64,000 bases of DNA, taken from the NCBI GenBank assembly GCA_038659295.1, contig JASNGC010000004.1, positions 186,001-250,000 on the forward strand. The letters run 5' to 3'. Below are positions 46,296 to 55,850 of the stretch, piece after piece (position 1 is the stretch's first letter; every line of letters begins with the position of its first letter). The translations under genes were made by a program, and so were the position numbers. Source of the DNA: Enterocytospora artemiae (taxonomy: Eukaryota > Microsporidia). The notes beneath the pieces were generated by a model that was given only the letters and a program-made list of their open reading frames with translations, made no database searches and had not been told where the DNA came from.

Positions 46296-48707
46296 ATGAA
46301 ATCGCAAGTTGCTTCCAATTCACACTTTTTGGTAGCTCTAGAATCAAATACCTTCATATTCTATGACAAGGTGAGTAATACTCCTCAGTTTGCAGTCACA
46401 ACCAACCATATAGAAAAGGGATATCCGACATCAGAACAAACCGGGGAGGATGCTCAAAACTCATCGAAAAATATACTGTGTTTCGCCTTGACTGATGAGT
46501 TTCTGTTCTTTTCAACAAACACAGCCTTGGCTGCCTTTAGACTTTTTGGCAAGCAGTTCATAAATGTTCAAACGAGCGATTTATGCGAATTCAATTCTCG
46601 AGATAAATGTGGAGCCCCAGACTTCGTACTCCTCAACAATATTCCCTACTACTCCACTTTATGTTTTGTCCAGCCAACATTCCTCGGCATTTCTTCGATC
46701 TTTTCTCAGAATGGATTCTTGTTTTTCTCTACGGACACCACAATCTATGAATATATCTTCAACTCTATTCTGTTCAAACTGAGTGAAACCATACACCATG
46801 GTTTTCCGATTACAAAGATCATAGCAACAGGGAAGAGTGTCTATGTAACAGATTTCAGGAATAGAGTTACAGTGTATACACTGAAGAGTAGTGACGGAGA
46901 CACGAGGAGTGGATCGACGTGCCATCCTCTACCTAAATCATTTGATTTTATCTCCCCAAAAATATTCTACAACAAAATTCCCTTTCTAGTTGAGGGGTCT
47001 AGACTATTTGTAGGTTCTATCAGTGCCGATTCTACTGCTGTAATCAATCTTTTTTATGAGGCCGATGGAGAGATAGTCGATATACAGTTCAGTGAGAGAG
47101 GCGGAGTAGCAGGAATAAGTATCTTACAGGATGGCTTTATCACCATACAGCTGGTGGATCTTAACTCCAAAAAGCTTATTAAAAATGTATATCCCGAAAG
47201 ACTGAATTATGAAAATGTGCAAGATACACTGGGTTGCTATGTGGAGTCTGCATTCACATTTGTCAAAACCTCTTTGATTTCTGTAAAAAATAGCCACATA
47301 AGTATAATTGATGAATTCACGGAGGATAAGCCATTTGGTGTCCTCCAAAGTGCCTATGAGATAGAGGAAGTCAAGAAAAGTGATACTGAGTTTGATGAGA
47401 AGTACGGAGTTGAAAAAACTGCAGAGAAGAGGATCAAAGACAGGATAAAGTATTCGGATAAGGAAAATATGGTTCAGATCAACAAGGATAAGGAAAAGCT
47501 TGAGAAATTAAAGATTGCAGAGCAAGAGCGAAAAAGGTATTTGCAGAAGAGGCACGAGAAAACCATAAGTGCATATTCGAACTCGAACGTGGATGATATG
47601 AGAAAGGCTTGTGAGGGTAAGAGAATCGGTAATGATTCAGATGATTCCGAACTTATAGTTAGGCATTGTCGCCAGAACAGGGATGCCAGTGATTCGGATG
47701 ATTTTGTGGTGGGAAAGAAGAGTGGATATGTAAGGAAGCGCATCCACGATGACGAAAGTTTCTGCTCGAGGTTATCTCATAATAGAAAAAGCAGGCCCAT
47801 TAATCCAAAGACATTGTGCAAAGAGTATGAAAACGGTTCTATTCCAATCAGCCCCTGTACTATTCCGAGAAATCCAGGGTCATTCAATACTAAGGAGGCC
47901 AATCTGCTGTTTTTTGGTCCTCAAGGATACATGCTTTCAGTTGACGGACAGGTTAGTAATATCATCTCTATCAAATATCATGACAATCAAATGGAGCCGG
48001 TTGAAATCAAGGATACCCAGTTTTGTACGTTAGGTTCTTTTTACAACAATAACTATGTGGTGTCAAACAAATCGGTGGTCACATGTAGTGTAAATGGCAA
48101 TGTATACTCTCTAGATGAGCCTGCAGAGTTAATAGGAATTGGTAACAACCATATTTTTATTTTTCATCAAAACATCTTAAAAATATTTCAGCTTCCGGAC
48201 AGTAAAATCGACCCCATAAGAGAAAAGACTCAGGCCCTCTGCACATTATTTATAGGCCCATTCTACACATATTCTATTGGGGAGAGTAAGGTCGCGATAT
48301 TCACGAATAACAATTGCGTATTGATAACCATAGGAGAAATACCCACTGGACGAGATGCTGGATTCGGTAAAGACGGAGTGGCGAATAAACTCCAAATCTT
48401 CAGTGATAACATTGGTGTAAAATATGTTCCATGTGGGGTTGTCAACTTCAGTGCATTTTATGAGGGTGATCTGTATGTGCAAATGCAAGGGATGTTGTTT
48501 CTATTGAAAAATGACTTATTTATTAAGGTTTTGGACTTAAAAGCCACAGCACTTACCATTTACGACGGATTTGTTATTTCCTTGAAGAAAACTCATTCGA
48601 TTCTGCCAAAACCAGAAGTAGAGTATAATTTGTTGAAAGCCGCAGAAACAAAACCCAGAGTGATTGATCAAGATGAAATCAAAACGGGTAGGTTTAAATA
48701 TGAATAA
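46296..48707 (+). CDS. CTF4: CTF4/AND-1-like WD-repeat protein (803 aa)
   Basis: The ATG follows CGCCCTCATT. The first ~360 residues are beta-propeller-like (repeated short strands). A long charged region follows (~375-505), with coiled coil ERKRYLQKRHEK and acidic motifs DDSELI and DSDDF. The C-terminal part, from PRNPGSFNTKEANLLFFGPQGYM-SVDGQVSNIISIKYHDN onward, aligns by pattern with the Ctf4 SepB propeller (HRFMVWNSVGIIRCYNDE-DNAIDVEFHD). Ctf4 trimers link CMG helicase to polymerase alpha. No HMG box is seen. Another large WD protein cannot be excluded. TAA is within GAATAAAA. Confidence 0.52.
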   Translation: MKSQVASNSHFLVALESNTFIFYDKVSNTPQFAVTTNHIEKGYPTSEQTGEDAQNSSKNILCFALTDEFLFFSTNTALAAFRLFGKQFINVQTSDLCEFNSRDKCGAPDFVLLNNIPYYSTLCFVQPTFLGISSIFSQNGFLFFSTDTTIYEYIFNSILFKLSETIHHGFPITKIIATGKSVYVTDFRNRVTVYTLKSSDGDTRSGSTCHPLPKSFDFISPKIFYNKIPFLVEGSRLFVGSISADSTAVINLFYEADGEIVDIQFSERGGVAGISILQDGFITIQLVDLNSKKLIKNVYPERLNYENVQDTLGCYVESAFTFVKTSLISVKNSHISIIDEFTEDKPFGVLQSAYEIEEVKKSDTEFDEKYGVEKTAEKRIKDRIKYSDKENMVQINKDKEKLEKLKIAEQERKRYLQKRHEKTISAYSNSNVDDMRKACEGKRIGNDSDDSELIVRHCRQNRDASDSDDFVVGKKSGYVRKRIHDDESFCSRLSHNRKSRPINPKTLCKEYENGSIPISPCTIPRNPGSFNTKEANLLFFGPQGYMLSVDGQVSNIISIKYHDNQMEPVEIKDTQFCTLGSFYNNNYVVSNKSVVTCSVNGNVYSLDEPAELIGIGNNHIFIFHQNILKIFQLPDSKIDPIREKTQALCTLFIGPFYTYSIGESKVAIFTNNNCVLITIGEIPTGRDAGFGKDGVANKLQIFSDNIGVKYVPCGVVNFSAFYEGDLYVQMQGMLFLLKNDLFIKVLDLKATALTIYDGFVISLKKTHSILPKPEVEYNLLKAAETKPRVIDQDEIKTGRFKYE

Positions 48708-48868
48708 AACCGGTTGATATAAGGATTGACGAGGGTATTTTCAACATGGGTTGGAAGAATATGTGTGCATATGACTGTCCTTTGAGGATGTTACGGTGGA
48801 TATCTGCTGCTCCATTCGTTTTGATACTATATCCTCCACAACCTACTTGCTATTTTCAGATTTTTTGT

Positions 48869-48894
48869 AAAATTTTTTCTTTACAATTTTTTCC
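48869..48894 (+). promoter_or_regulatory. Ribosomal-protein AAAATTTTTTC/ACAATTTTTTCC box
   Basis: AAAATTTTTTC at 48869 and ACAATTTTTTCC at 48883 lie just before CAACCCCATT and the eS8 ATG at 48909. Same order as in the uL6 and eL33 upstream regions. Confidence 0.6.
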
Positions 48895-48908
48895 AGAACA
48901 ACCCCATT

Positions 48909-49424
48909 ATGGGTATTACAAACTGCGGTAGACACAAGAGAAGTAAGACGGGTGCAAAGAGAAATATCATGCAGAAGAAGAGGAAGAACCAGATGGGCCG
49001 ACAGCCATCTTCCACTAAGATTGGTGAAGAGCGTATCAAGAATGTCAGGTGTCGGGGTGGAAACTTCAAGAGACGTGCGCTCCGTTTGAACGAAGGGCAG
49101 TTTGAATTGTTGTCTACAGGGTTTAAATCGACAGCCAAGATAGAGCAAGTTGTTTACCATCCCTCTCACAATGAGCTGATGAGGACAAACACACTCACGA
49201 AGAGCTCTGTCGTGAAGATTGCAGCAGAGCCGTTTGTGGAAGAGATCAGGAAAAATGCCGACAAATCCGATAAGATTTTGGATACTATGGCGAGCCATGG
49301 GTTTGCTTATGCTATTATCACAAGCAGGCCAGGACAGTGTGGAAGTGCAGATGGGTATATTCTACAGGGAGAGGAGCTGGATTTCTATCAAAATAAGTTA
49401 AAAAAAGGAAAAGTAGAGGCATAA
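48909..49424 (+). CDS. RPS8: 40S ribosomal protein eS8
   Basis: 171 aa against ~200 in other eukaryotes. N-terminus MGITNCGRHKRSKTGAKRN matches eS8. LGRPAANTKIG appears as MGRQPSSTKIG; VRCRGGNFKRRALRL is the core motif. The C-terminus has SRPGQCGSADGYILQGEELDFY, which is nearly invariant in the family. The internal expansion found in animals (~120-160) is missing. Start after CAACCCCATT with the A-T box further upstream. Stop is followed by ATAAAGG. Confidence 0.97.
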   Translation: MGITNCGRHKRSKTGAKRNIMQKKRKNQMGRQPSSTKIGEERIKNVRCRGGNFKRRALRLNEGQFELLSTGFKSTAKIEQVVYHPSHNELMRTNTLTKSSVVKIAAEPFVEEIRKNADKSDKILDTMASHGFAYAIITSRPGQCGSADGYILQGEELDFYQNKLKKGKVEA

Positions 49425-49510
49425 ATAAAGGTGTTGACCCAACTGGTTTTTAATGTTTCCTGTATTCCAGTTTTACAGAGATTTTTTGAAAAATACTTTT
49501 TAATCCCATT

Positions 49511-49891
49511 ATGGATGATGAGTCCTTTCCGGAATTTGACTTCTCAATAATCGGTGGATTTGGCAAGAAGGTCCCCAATGATGCTCCCTCGGGTCAGAAG
49601 AAGGATGCAACACTAGGCAGCACCAGTTCTCTAAAGTCCAAAGTGTCGAACTATGATCAGCCCAATATATTGGCACATCCTCTTTGTGACACATCCATCA
49701 ATTCTCAGGACTTTAAGGAGGAACACAAAGATTCAGGGAATGGCCATTCAGAAATATTAACTTCGATGAAGGACATTTCCACTAATCCAATTGTGCAGCA
49801 GATTCACGAGTATTTGGATGCAGATGCGTTGGAACAGGATAGATTTATTAGAAAATTGGATGAATTCGAGAGAAGATTAAATGAATTATAG
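49511..49891 (+). CDS. Hypothetical acidic protein (126 aa)
   Basis: AATCCCATT precedes the ATG. Starts with MDDESFPEFDFSIIGGFGK, then a long polar linker, and ends with a helix (QQIHEYLDADALEQDRFIRKLDEFERRLNEL). No membrane segment, signal peptide or recognised domain. The short acidic aromatic N-terminus and terminal helix resemble an adaptor peptide, which is only an impression. It lies 86 bp downstream of eS8. Confidence 0.6.
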   Translation: MDDESFPEFDFSIIGGFGKKVPNDAPSGQKKDATLGSTSSLKSKVSNYDQPNILAHPLCDTSINSQDFKEEHKDSGNGHSEILTSMKDISTNPIVQQIHEYLDADALEQDRFIRKLDEFERRLNEL

Positions 49892-50010
49892 AATTAGGTG
49901 CTGTAAGCAATTTCACAATAAATTAAAACTTTCATTTGCTGGGCTGGTGTCGGGACTGAGTTAATTGGTTGATATATTACATCTGACAGGTCATTTTGAT
50001 TTTTATTTAT

Positions 50011-51126
50011 TTAGATGGGTACAACAGTGATGACCTCATTCTCAGTGACAATTTCTGAGCTGAAGGAAAGCCCCTTTCTGCAAATGGGGCAGGTACTCTC
50101 CCTTTCGCACCAACTCTTTAGACACTCTACATGGAATATATGTGAACAGGACAGTCTTTTTCCTCTAAAAATATCGTCTGTACAGATCACACAGTTAACT
50201 GCAGAGTCGCCGGTATTGCTCATGTTCTCATCGTTTACATAGTCCTCTTGATTTTCCAGCTCTTTACACACTCTGATGTAGTTCATCAGTGATACGTAGC
50301 TGGTCTTCAACTTCCGCAAATCAATCATGATCAATTTGATGAAGTTAATGGGCAGGCGAAACTTTGACAGGGATAGGGCGAATACGAATATTGTTGCTAT
50401 TCTCAGAATCAAGGCATTTATATTGATTAACGCCAGTATAATTGGTGGCGTAAGACTGTTGTAAATCCCAGCAAAGAACCCAGCCGGACGGCCAGGACTG
50501 CTGTCTGCAGGGCCCATAACAGCCTCGATGCTCTTGGTATAGATTGTCAATAGGCTTTTGAACACACCTATTCCCATCAAGGTATACTCCAGTATGAGCA
50601 GCCCATATGCATTCATGTACTTTATGGAATACTCGTCGAGGTAGAAATAAATAGTCAGAAGTATCTGGCAAAGCAAGTAGATTCCTATATAAAGCATTCT
50701 GTTTTCCACCTCGTAGGACTCCCTCTCTCCCTTTAAGTTATACAGCGTGGAAAGAGCCTTTGTGAAGTAGAGTAGTGAAAAATGCAAAATATTTCTAATC
50801 GTCCCGACATATGGAAACGAGGCAATTGTGAGGATCACATCTGATAAAAACTCCAGAAGAACCTCGTTGTAGGCATCTAGGTTGACCCCGGTTAGCAAAC
50901 GGGAGTACATCCAGTTTAAGAGAAAGTAGTTAAAGAAAACAAAGATGGCCATGTTGTGTAACAGATGAAGCAGATTTACAGAGGCTATCAGCTTTAGAGT
51001 AGAGTAAAATGTGGGTTTATAGCTTGGATACGATGCCCAATCACACAATCCAGCAAGCATGGCTACAAATACTATTACGATGGTGGAAATGGTGAGCCAG
51101 GAGACTTTTAGGTTGCATAGGAACAT
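50011..51126 (-). CDS. HRD1: HRD1/synoviolin-like membrane RING-H2 ubiquitin ligase
   Basis: 371 aa. At least six hydrophobic segments fill residues 1-260. A RING-H2 finger follows at ~310-350: CVICTDDIFRGKRLSCSHIFHVECLKSWCERESTCPIC (cysteine and histidine ligands complete). The segment just before it (FRLPINFIKLIMIDLRKLKTSYVSLMNYIRVCKELEN) matches the cytosolic helix of HRD1. The length is shorter than yeast Hrd1 (551 aa), which has a longer disordered tail. In the family it marks misfolded ER proteins for degradation. GCCCCTGA precedes the ATG. AATAAA lies just after the stop. Confidence 0.85.
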   Translation of the reverse strand: MFLCNLKVSWLTISTIVIVFVAMLAGLCDWASYPSYKPTFYSTLKLIASVNLLHLLHNMAIFVFFNYFLLNWMYSRLLTGVNLDAYNEVLLEFLSDVILTIASFPYVGTIRNILHFSLLYFTKALSTLYNLKGERESYEVENRMLYIGIYLLCQILLTIYFYLDEYSIKYMNAYGLLILEYTLMGIGVFKSLLTIYTKSIEAVMGPADSSPGRPAGFFAGIYNSLTPPIILALININALILRIATIFVFALSLSKFRLPINFIKLIMIDLRKLKTSYVSLMNYIRVCKELENQEDYVNDENMSNTGDSAVNCVICTDDIFRGKRLSCSHIFHVECLKSWCERESTCPICRKGLSFSSEIVTENEVITVVPI

Positions 51127-51315
51127 TCAGGGGCAAAACGACCATTAATTATTAATGGTACTTTTCTATGATAGAATCCTATGCCACTGATTATTGGAAT
51201 AATGGATGGAATATATCCCAAAATTATCAATGTGATTTTTGTTAAAATCTTGTTCTGATGACTGGGTCACATATGGATTGCACACCCCGACCGGTTATTT
51301 GTGTAACTCTACAAC

Positions 51316-52749
51316 ATGGGAAATTGCCACCAGGATCCTTCCTACTACTTCTCCAAAACAAAAGGACCCTTAGAAATGCCAGGCCGATCACAATCCAATC
51401 CAATTCGAGTTCAATTTATTTCTCTCCTTGAGCTTGTAAAAAACCTTGTTAAATCAATGCTTCAACCCAATAAGTCCAATAAAACACAATTTGCAATATA
51501 TTCGGAAATCCTGGGTGTCAATGAAATGTGTACCTTGGAAGAGCTAAAAAAGGCTTATTATAAGAGAAGAAGAGAGCTGTCTGACAGAGGTATGCAACCA
51601 GTCTCCAAGCATAGTAACTTTCTGGAAAAAATATACCGAGTTTTCACCCAGGTAACAGTTATGGTGAGCTACTATTTAATGGTGGCTAGAAGGAGCATGC
51701 CTGGCCTCGGCTTGGGTTTCTTTGGAAAAGTCAATCCATCTGAAGAAAGCAGCTTGCCGAATAGATGTTATACTGCTATAGAGGGTCGGCTAAGAATCAT
51801 TAAACATTATATTACTCGTCCAGTAGCAATGGCTCTATCATATCTGGCAAGAAAATATCGGGTGCTGGTTAACGGTTCGATAGTTGAAGGATCAGGACCT
51901 TCCATAGAAAATATTCCCAAAGGGAATAGTTCTGTAGAGGAGCAGATTGTTCTTGTAAATAAGGCTTACAAATATCTGTTAGAAAATGTTAATTGGAATA
52001 ACTATACCCGAGAAAGTATTTTGTCGAATACTGACGATTTTTTCAGAAGAGTTGTTGTTAGCTATCGCTTGACAAATGCACCGAGATACTCCACATCTGA
52101 TTTTGGACATTTCTATGGCTATTGGAGAAACATCCATATTGATCAAAAAGACAAGCTAAGATATCTGTTGAGAGAATTAAAAATGAGGGACACCAGGATA
52201 CAAAGCAATAAATGTAAAGAAATTTGTGAGGATGAAAATGATATGGTGATTAAGATGACTAGAAAATCGGTCAAGGTGCCATTTTGTAGCAAACCATTCT
52301 ACTGTGAATCCTGTGAAAAAGGATTTATGAATGAGAGCACCCTGAAAACACACCTTGATAGTAAAAGACACAGAAAGAACTGTAATGGACATACCACAAG
52401 TAAGATTGAAAGTAGCAACCTGGATAAATCCCGAGAATATCATCGATCAGTCCCCAGTGAATCGGAGGATAATAATCCATCTCATTTAATTGATCATGGA
52501 AGCACATCGCCAGCTTCCACTTACAACAAGGATATTTCTGAGTATGCTATCAATAATGATGCACTTCAGGAGGACTTCAAGAGGTCTGATGGGGAAGAAC
52601 CTCAGCAAACTGATTTGTCTGAATCAGCAACAAATGACGATATTTCCAAGAAGGAGCACAGGATTCTCCGAACTTGCCAAGTGTGCAAGCAGGTTTTGGA
52701 AACAAGGGGAGAATTGATTAAGCACAGAAAAAATGATTGCCAATATTAA
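51316..52749 (+). CDS. JJJ1: JJJ1/DNAJC21-like protein with split J domain (477 aa)
   Basis: The first J-domain half, YSEILGVNEMCTLEELKKAYYKRR, covers helices I and II. The conserved HPD tripeptide is absent: the chain reads ELSDRGM and enters an ~105-residue insert (~105-210) including a semi-hydrophobic stretch. The second half resumes with EEQIVLVNKAYKYLLENVNW (helix IV). Downstream are FGHFYGYWRNI, typical of JJJ1, and two zinc fingers: FYCESCEKGFMNESTLKTHL and CQVCKQVLETRGELIKH. JJJ1 acts with Ssa-type Hsp70 in late 60S maturation. The ATG at 51316 is used; ATG 51376 follows GGACCCTTAGAA and may be the real start. Confidence 0.72.
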   Translation: MGNCHQDPSYYFSKTKGPLEMPGRSQSNPIRVQFISLLELVKNLVKSMLQPNKSNKTQFAIYSEILGVNEMCTLEELKKAYYKRRRELSDRGMQPVSKHSNFLEKIYRVFTQVTVMVSYYLMVARRSMPGLGLGFFGKVNPSEESSLPNRCYTAIEGRLRIIKHYITRPVAMALSYLARKYRVLVNGSIVEGSGPSIENIPKGNSSVEEQIVLVNKAYKYLLENVNWNNYTRESILSNTDDFFRRVVVSYRLTNAPRYSTSDFGHFYGYWRNIHIDQKDKLRYLLRELKMRDTRIQSNKCKEICEDENDMVIKMTRKSVKVPFCSKPFYCESCEKGFMNESTLKTHLDSKRHRKNCNGHTTSKIESSNLDKSREYHRSVPSESEDNNPSHLIDHGSTSPASTYNKDISEYAINNDALQEDFKRSDGEEPQQTDLSESATNDDISKKEHRILRTCQVCKQVLETRGELIKHRKNDCQY

Positions 52750-53065
52750 ATCCGGTTATTTGAGTACAATGGTTCTGAGAGGCAGGAATTGTTAAGCTGA
52801 TAGAATTACAAGTGACGGCTTTGATAAGAATAATGCCTGATGCACTGAATAAATGTTTCCACTTCTTGCGATCATCCTCCAGCATCTGGTAGTTTGTATA
52901 AATGGTTTTCTTTAGGAGTGTTGTAATGTGTAATTTGCAAGGTTTCAAGAGATCGAATAAAACAGTTCTATACTGTGCGGTGGACTAACCAGAGTGTATA
53001 TCGTTACGGAATTAGAATATTGGACTTTTTATGGTAATATTAAGCTGCAATTTTTTGTGCCCCAA
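52750..53065. other. Intergenic spacer upstream of RPB5
   Basis: 316 bp; no gene or RNA recognised. Ends with GTGCCCCAA before the RPB5 start. Confidence 0.45.
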
Positions 53066-53701
53066 ATGACGGATTCGAGAAGCTTATGGCTCTGTAGGAA
53101 TACCTCGATTGAGATGATTAGGTTAAGAGGGTATGAAACTACCCAAAGCCTATATGAGGGGGAAGAGGACTTTATCACTGCATTTCCAAGTGCAACAACG
53201 AACCCTAGTGTGATGAACTATATTTGTACACGAACTACTAATGGTACGGGCGCTAATGGCACGGCATCCTCTATCTGTGCAATCCATTTCAGTTTCGACG
53301 ATAAGCTGGCTAAAAAGTCGTTGGAAGCCATCATTCAGGATTATTTGGGGCAAAGCGTCGACAACCTCATTCTCATCACGGTTACAAAACTGAACCACTC
53401 CTGTGTTTCTTTTGTCCAGTCTCTAAAAAACATAACAGTTGAAAATTTTACAGCAAAGGAGATGCAGTTCAACCCTACGAAGCACAGTCTTGTTCCGGAA
53501 CAGAAAATTATGAATGCCGATGCGGTGGCAGCTCTGTTGAAAACATTCTCGTGTAATATGGGAAATCTACCTACTATGCTAAAAACAGATGTCATTGCCA
53601 GATTTCTGGGAGCCCGAGTGAATGATGTGATTGAGATCACTAGAGAGAGCAGAACCACAGGAAAGAGCAAATACTACAGAGTGGTGAGGGACGCTGAATA
53701 A
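53066..53701 (+). CDS. RPB5: RNA polymerase subunit RPB5 (RPABC1)
   Basis: 211 aa, the expected size. It is shared by polymerases I, II and III. The C-terminal assembly domain is clear: FNPTKHSLVPEQKIMNADAVAALL then LPTMLKTDVIARFLGARVNDVIEITRESRTTGKSKYYRVV. The N-terminal jaw domain begins SRSLWLCRNTSIEMIRLRGY. An Asn/Gly/Thr-rich loop (NGTGANGTASS) lies in the first half. The ATG after GTGCCCCAA is used in place of an upstream GTG. The stop lies in GAATAAATT. Confidence 0.95.
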   Translation: MTDSRSLWLCRNTSIEMIRLRGYETTQSLYEGEEDFITAFPSATTNPSVMNYICTRTTNGTGANGTASSICAIHFSFDDKLAKKSLEAIIQDYLGQSVDNLILITVTKLNHSCVSFVQSLKNITVENFTAKEMQFNPTKHSLVPEQKIMNADAVAALLKTFSCNMGNLPTMLKTDVIARFLGARVNDVIEITRESRTTGKSKYYRVVRDAE

Positions 53702-53876
53702 ATTATAAATATTATTTTGGTAGAATGTGTGTTGATCCAGATATTTTCCAGGAGGTTTTTAGCACCCACTCAGTTTAACAGCCATCCTTGCATGAAATAG
53801 ATAAACATCATAGATTTATTGTATACACATTGGTCCCATCCATCTCCCCAAAAAACAAAATTAGTTGAATATAACT

Positions 53877-54731
53877 TTATTCATTTAAAACACCATTGAT
53901 ATATACCTCAAATAGCTGCTTCTTCTCAGAACCTAAGAGGCGTAAGGCCTCCTCGGACACCAACTCACAACGCTCAATATTGAAGGTACCTCCCATAATT
54001 TCCACATAAGGCTCATTCTTTGAAGAGTAAACCCATTTTTCGGTGGCAGGCCAGACATTTCTTTCAATCTGGTCCCTTATTCTCTCTTCAATTAGACTTT
54101 CGGACAATTGGTCTACATATTTCACTTTCCTGCTCTTCTTGTCCCTTGCCAATCTTATCCCGATCAGTTTATCCTTGGTGATCTTTAATAGGAACCTTAG
54201 ATTTTCGTTAGTGATGAAATTCAGGCCATCAAGAAGATTATTCGGTATGTAATCCTCTGAAATCTTCTTTTCAGAGTCCATCGGATCCATTTCCTGGAAG
54301 TTTATCAGTGAATCATTAAATATGTTGAAAGCAAGAATCCCCTCAACAATAATCACTTCCGGACGTATATTTTCTATCATTGTCTTTGTATTTTCTTTTG
54401 TAGCGAAATCATACTTGTGGCTGGGTACATAGGGTTTTCCATCCGAGTATGCCTTCAGGGTATCGCGTAGTGCGTACCAGTCTATGGCCCTTGGATTGTC
54501 AAAATCATATTTCTGGATGTTTTCGAGGGTCAGCTTATATGGAAATGTATGATAGTAACTATCAACACTGATAACCACTGTACTGATGCCCGACTCAATC
54601 AATCTGTGGTGAAAATATTCAGATAGTGTGGTCTTCCCAGATGCAGAACATCCCTGGATCAGAACTATTTTGATCGGAGTGTCCGTAACTATCAAAGAAA
54701 ACTGCATTATCAAAGCCAGCAGCCCAAACAT
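53877..54731 (-). CDS. URK1: Uridine (uridine-cytidine) kinase
   Basis: 284 aa. P-loop IVLIQGCSASGKTTLSEYF (~22-40). SVDSYYHTFPY and YDFDNPRAIDW carry the uridine-binding Asp and Tyr; IIVEGILAFNIF is the conserved EGI-AF strand. LARDKKSRKVKYVDQLSESLIEERIRDQI forms the lid and helical part. It phosphorylates uridine and cytidine for pyrimidine salvage, which would matter if the parasite lacks de novo synthesis. The N-terminus MFGLLALIMQFSLI is hydrophobic and could be a signal or an artefact; ATG 54707 would shorten it. The stop TAA is in GAATAAAG. Confidence 0.9.
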   Translation of the reverse strand: MFGLLALIMQFSLIVTDTPIKIVLIQGCSASGKTTLSEYFHHRLIESGISTVVISVDSYYHTFPYKLTLENIQKYDFDNPRAIDWYALRDTLKAYSDGKPYVPSHKYDFATKENTKTMIENIRPEVIIVEGILAFNIFNDSLINFQEMDPMDSEKKISEDYIPNNLLDGLNFITNENLRFLLKITKDKLIGIRLARDKKSRKVKYVDQLSESLIEERIRDQIERNVWPATEKWVYSSKNEPYVEIMGGTFNIERCELVSEEALRLLGSEKKQLFEVYINGVLNE

Positions 54732-55117
54732 GGTGGATCTGCAATTTTCAAAATTTTAAAGCAGATTAAATTAAAAAATCAATTAATGGCATAGACTTAA
54801 TTGGTCACCTAAATTGTACACTATCGTGAAGATTATACTGCCTGCCGGCCTATTTACTGATTGGCTTGGACATGTGCCATGATGGTTCTGGAATATAAAA
54901 CAAATTAATTTAGTTGAATATATAAAATATTTAATTAGTAAGATGATGAGTTCTTAGATGAGAATATAGACATGGCCAAGAATTTTGTTATCCCATTCGA
55001 TTGTAATATTATCATGGCCATTGAAGCCTCCACATTCTCATCAACCATAGGCATATAAGCCATCTCCAGAATCAATATTCAATTTGACTGTTGTTATTTC
55101 CTTTGTTTTGTTTACCC
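54732..55117. other. Intergenic spacer
   Basis: 386 bp between divergent genes for uridine kinase and proteasome beta4; no gene seen. Confidence 0.5.
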
Positions 55118-55768
55118 ATGTCTAATATCTCCTTCGGATTCAAAACCAACTCGGATTTGTTTCTCATTTCACAGACAGTGCAGTCGTCCAGTATTATGAA
55201 AATTAAGGACAACCATTATGCAGACACAGCAAGCCTGCAGAATGTTCTTTTTACGGTGACTGGGGAGTGTGGAGATGTGTTTAGAATAAGGGATTTGATT
55301 GTGGAAAGAACAAAATACCTAAGTAGTGCCTATGAATGTGAGATTACCGGAGATTTTGTGGGAAGGATTTGCAGCGAGGAGGTCTACGATTGTGTCAGAA
55401 GCAATAAGCCATACAGGGTGAATATAATAATTGGGGACAACACCCTACCCGGCAGCAACTCAATGTCCGGTTCCCTGGATAGCAGTTGCATTAGCTCTAG
55501 CTTTGATCGTTCCCTTCCAGTTGTCCACTCTGTTGACACATATGGAGCTATTCATTCGTCCCCCTTTGTAGTCACGGGATATGGTATATACTTCTTGTAT
55601 GGAATATTCGATTCGTTCTACAACTCAAACATGAGTTATGATGAATCCATGGAATTGATCAAAAAGTGCATAATGGCTTTGAAGGAAAAGATTATTATAG
55701 AAACCGACAGCTGGCAGGTTGACATCCTGAACGGCAGTGGCTACAAGAAAGAGGTAATAAAGGTATAA
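55118..55768 (+). CDS. PRE1: Proteasome beta4 subunit (PSMB2/PRE1)
   Basis: 216 aa, matching the ~200-aa family. Lacks a catalytic Thr1, as beta4 normally does. MKIKDNHY corresponds to the QMKDDHDK motif, LFTVTGECGD to LLCVGEAGD, and NKPYRVNIIIGD to TPYHVNLLLAG. VVTGYGIYFLYGIFDSFYNSNMSYDESMELIKKCI matches [33 protein letters not shown]. A Ser/Gly-rich insert lies at ~125-140. The ATG follows TTTACCC directly. An upstream TTG is not used. Confidence 0.9.
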   Translation: MSNISFGFKTNSDLFLISQTVQSSSIMKIKDNHYADTASLQNVLFTVTGECGDVFRIRDLIVERTKYLSSAYECEITGDFVGRICSEEVYDCVRSNKPYRVNIIIGDNTLPGSNSMSGSLDSSCISSSFDRSLPVVHSVDTYGAIHSSPFVVTGYGIYFLYGIFDSFYNSNMSYDESMELIKKCIMALKEKIIIETDSWQVDILNGSGYKKEVIKV

Positions 55769-55850
55769 TAGAAAATATGGAGTTTTTATCGGCATTAGCA
55801 ATTGCGGTACTTGACAATACTAATGATCCCCAGTTGTATGTGTTTTTCAA

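Noticed and set aside
48746..48931. 61-codon frame just upstream of and overlapping eS8
   Set aside because: It overlaps the eS8 start and its promoter box in another frame; no homology visible.
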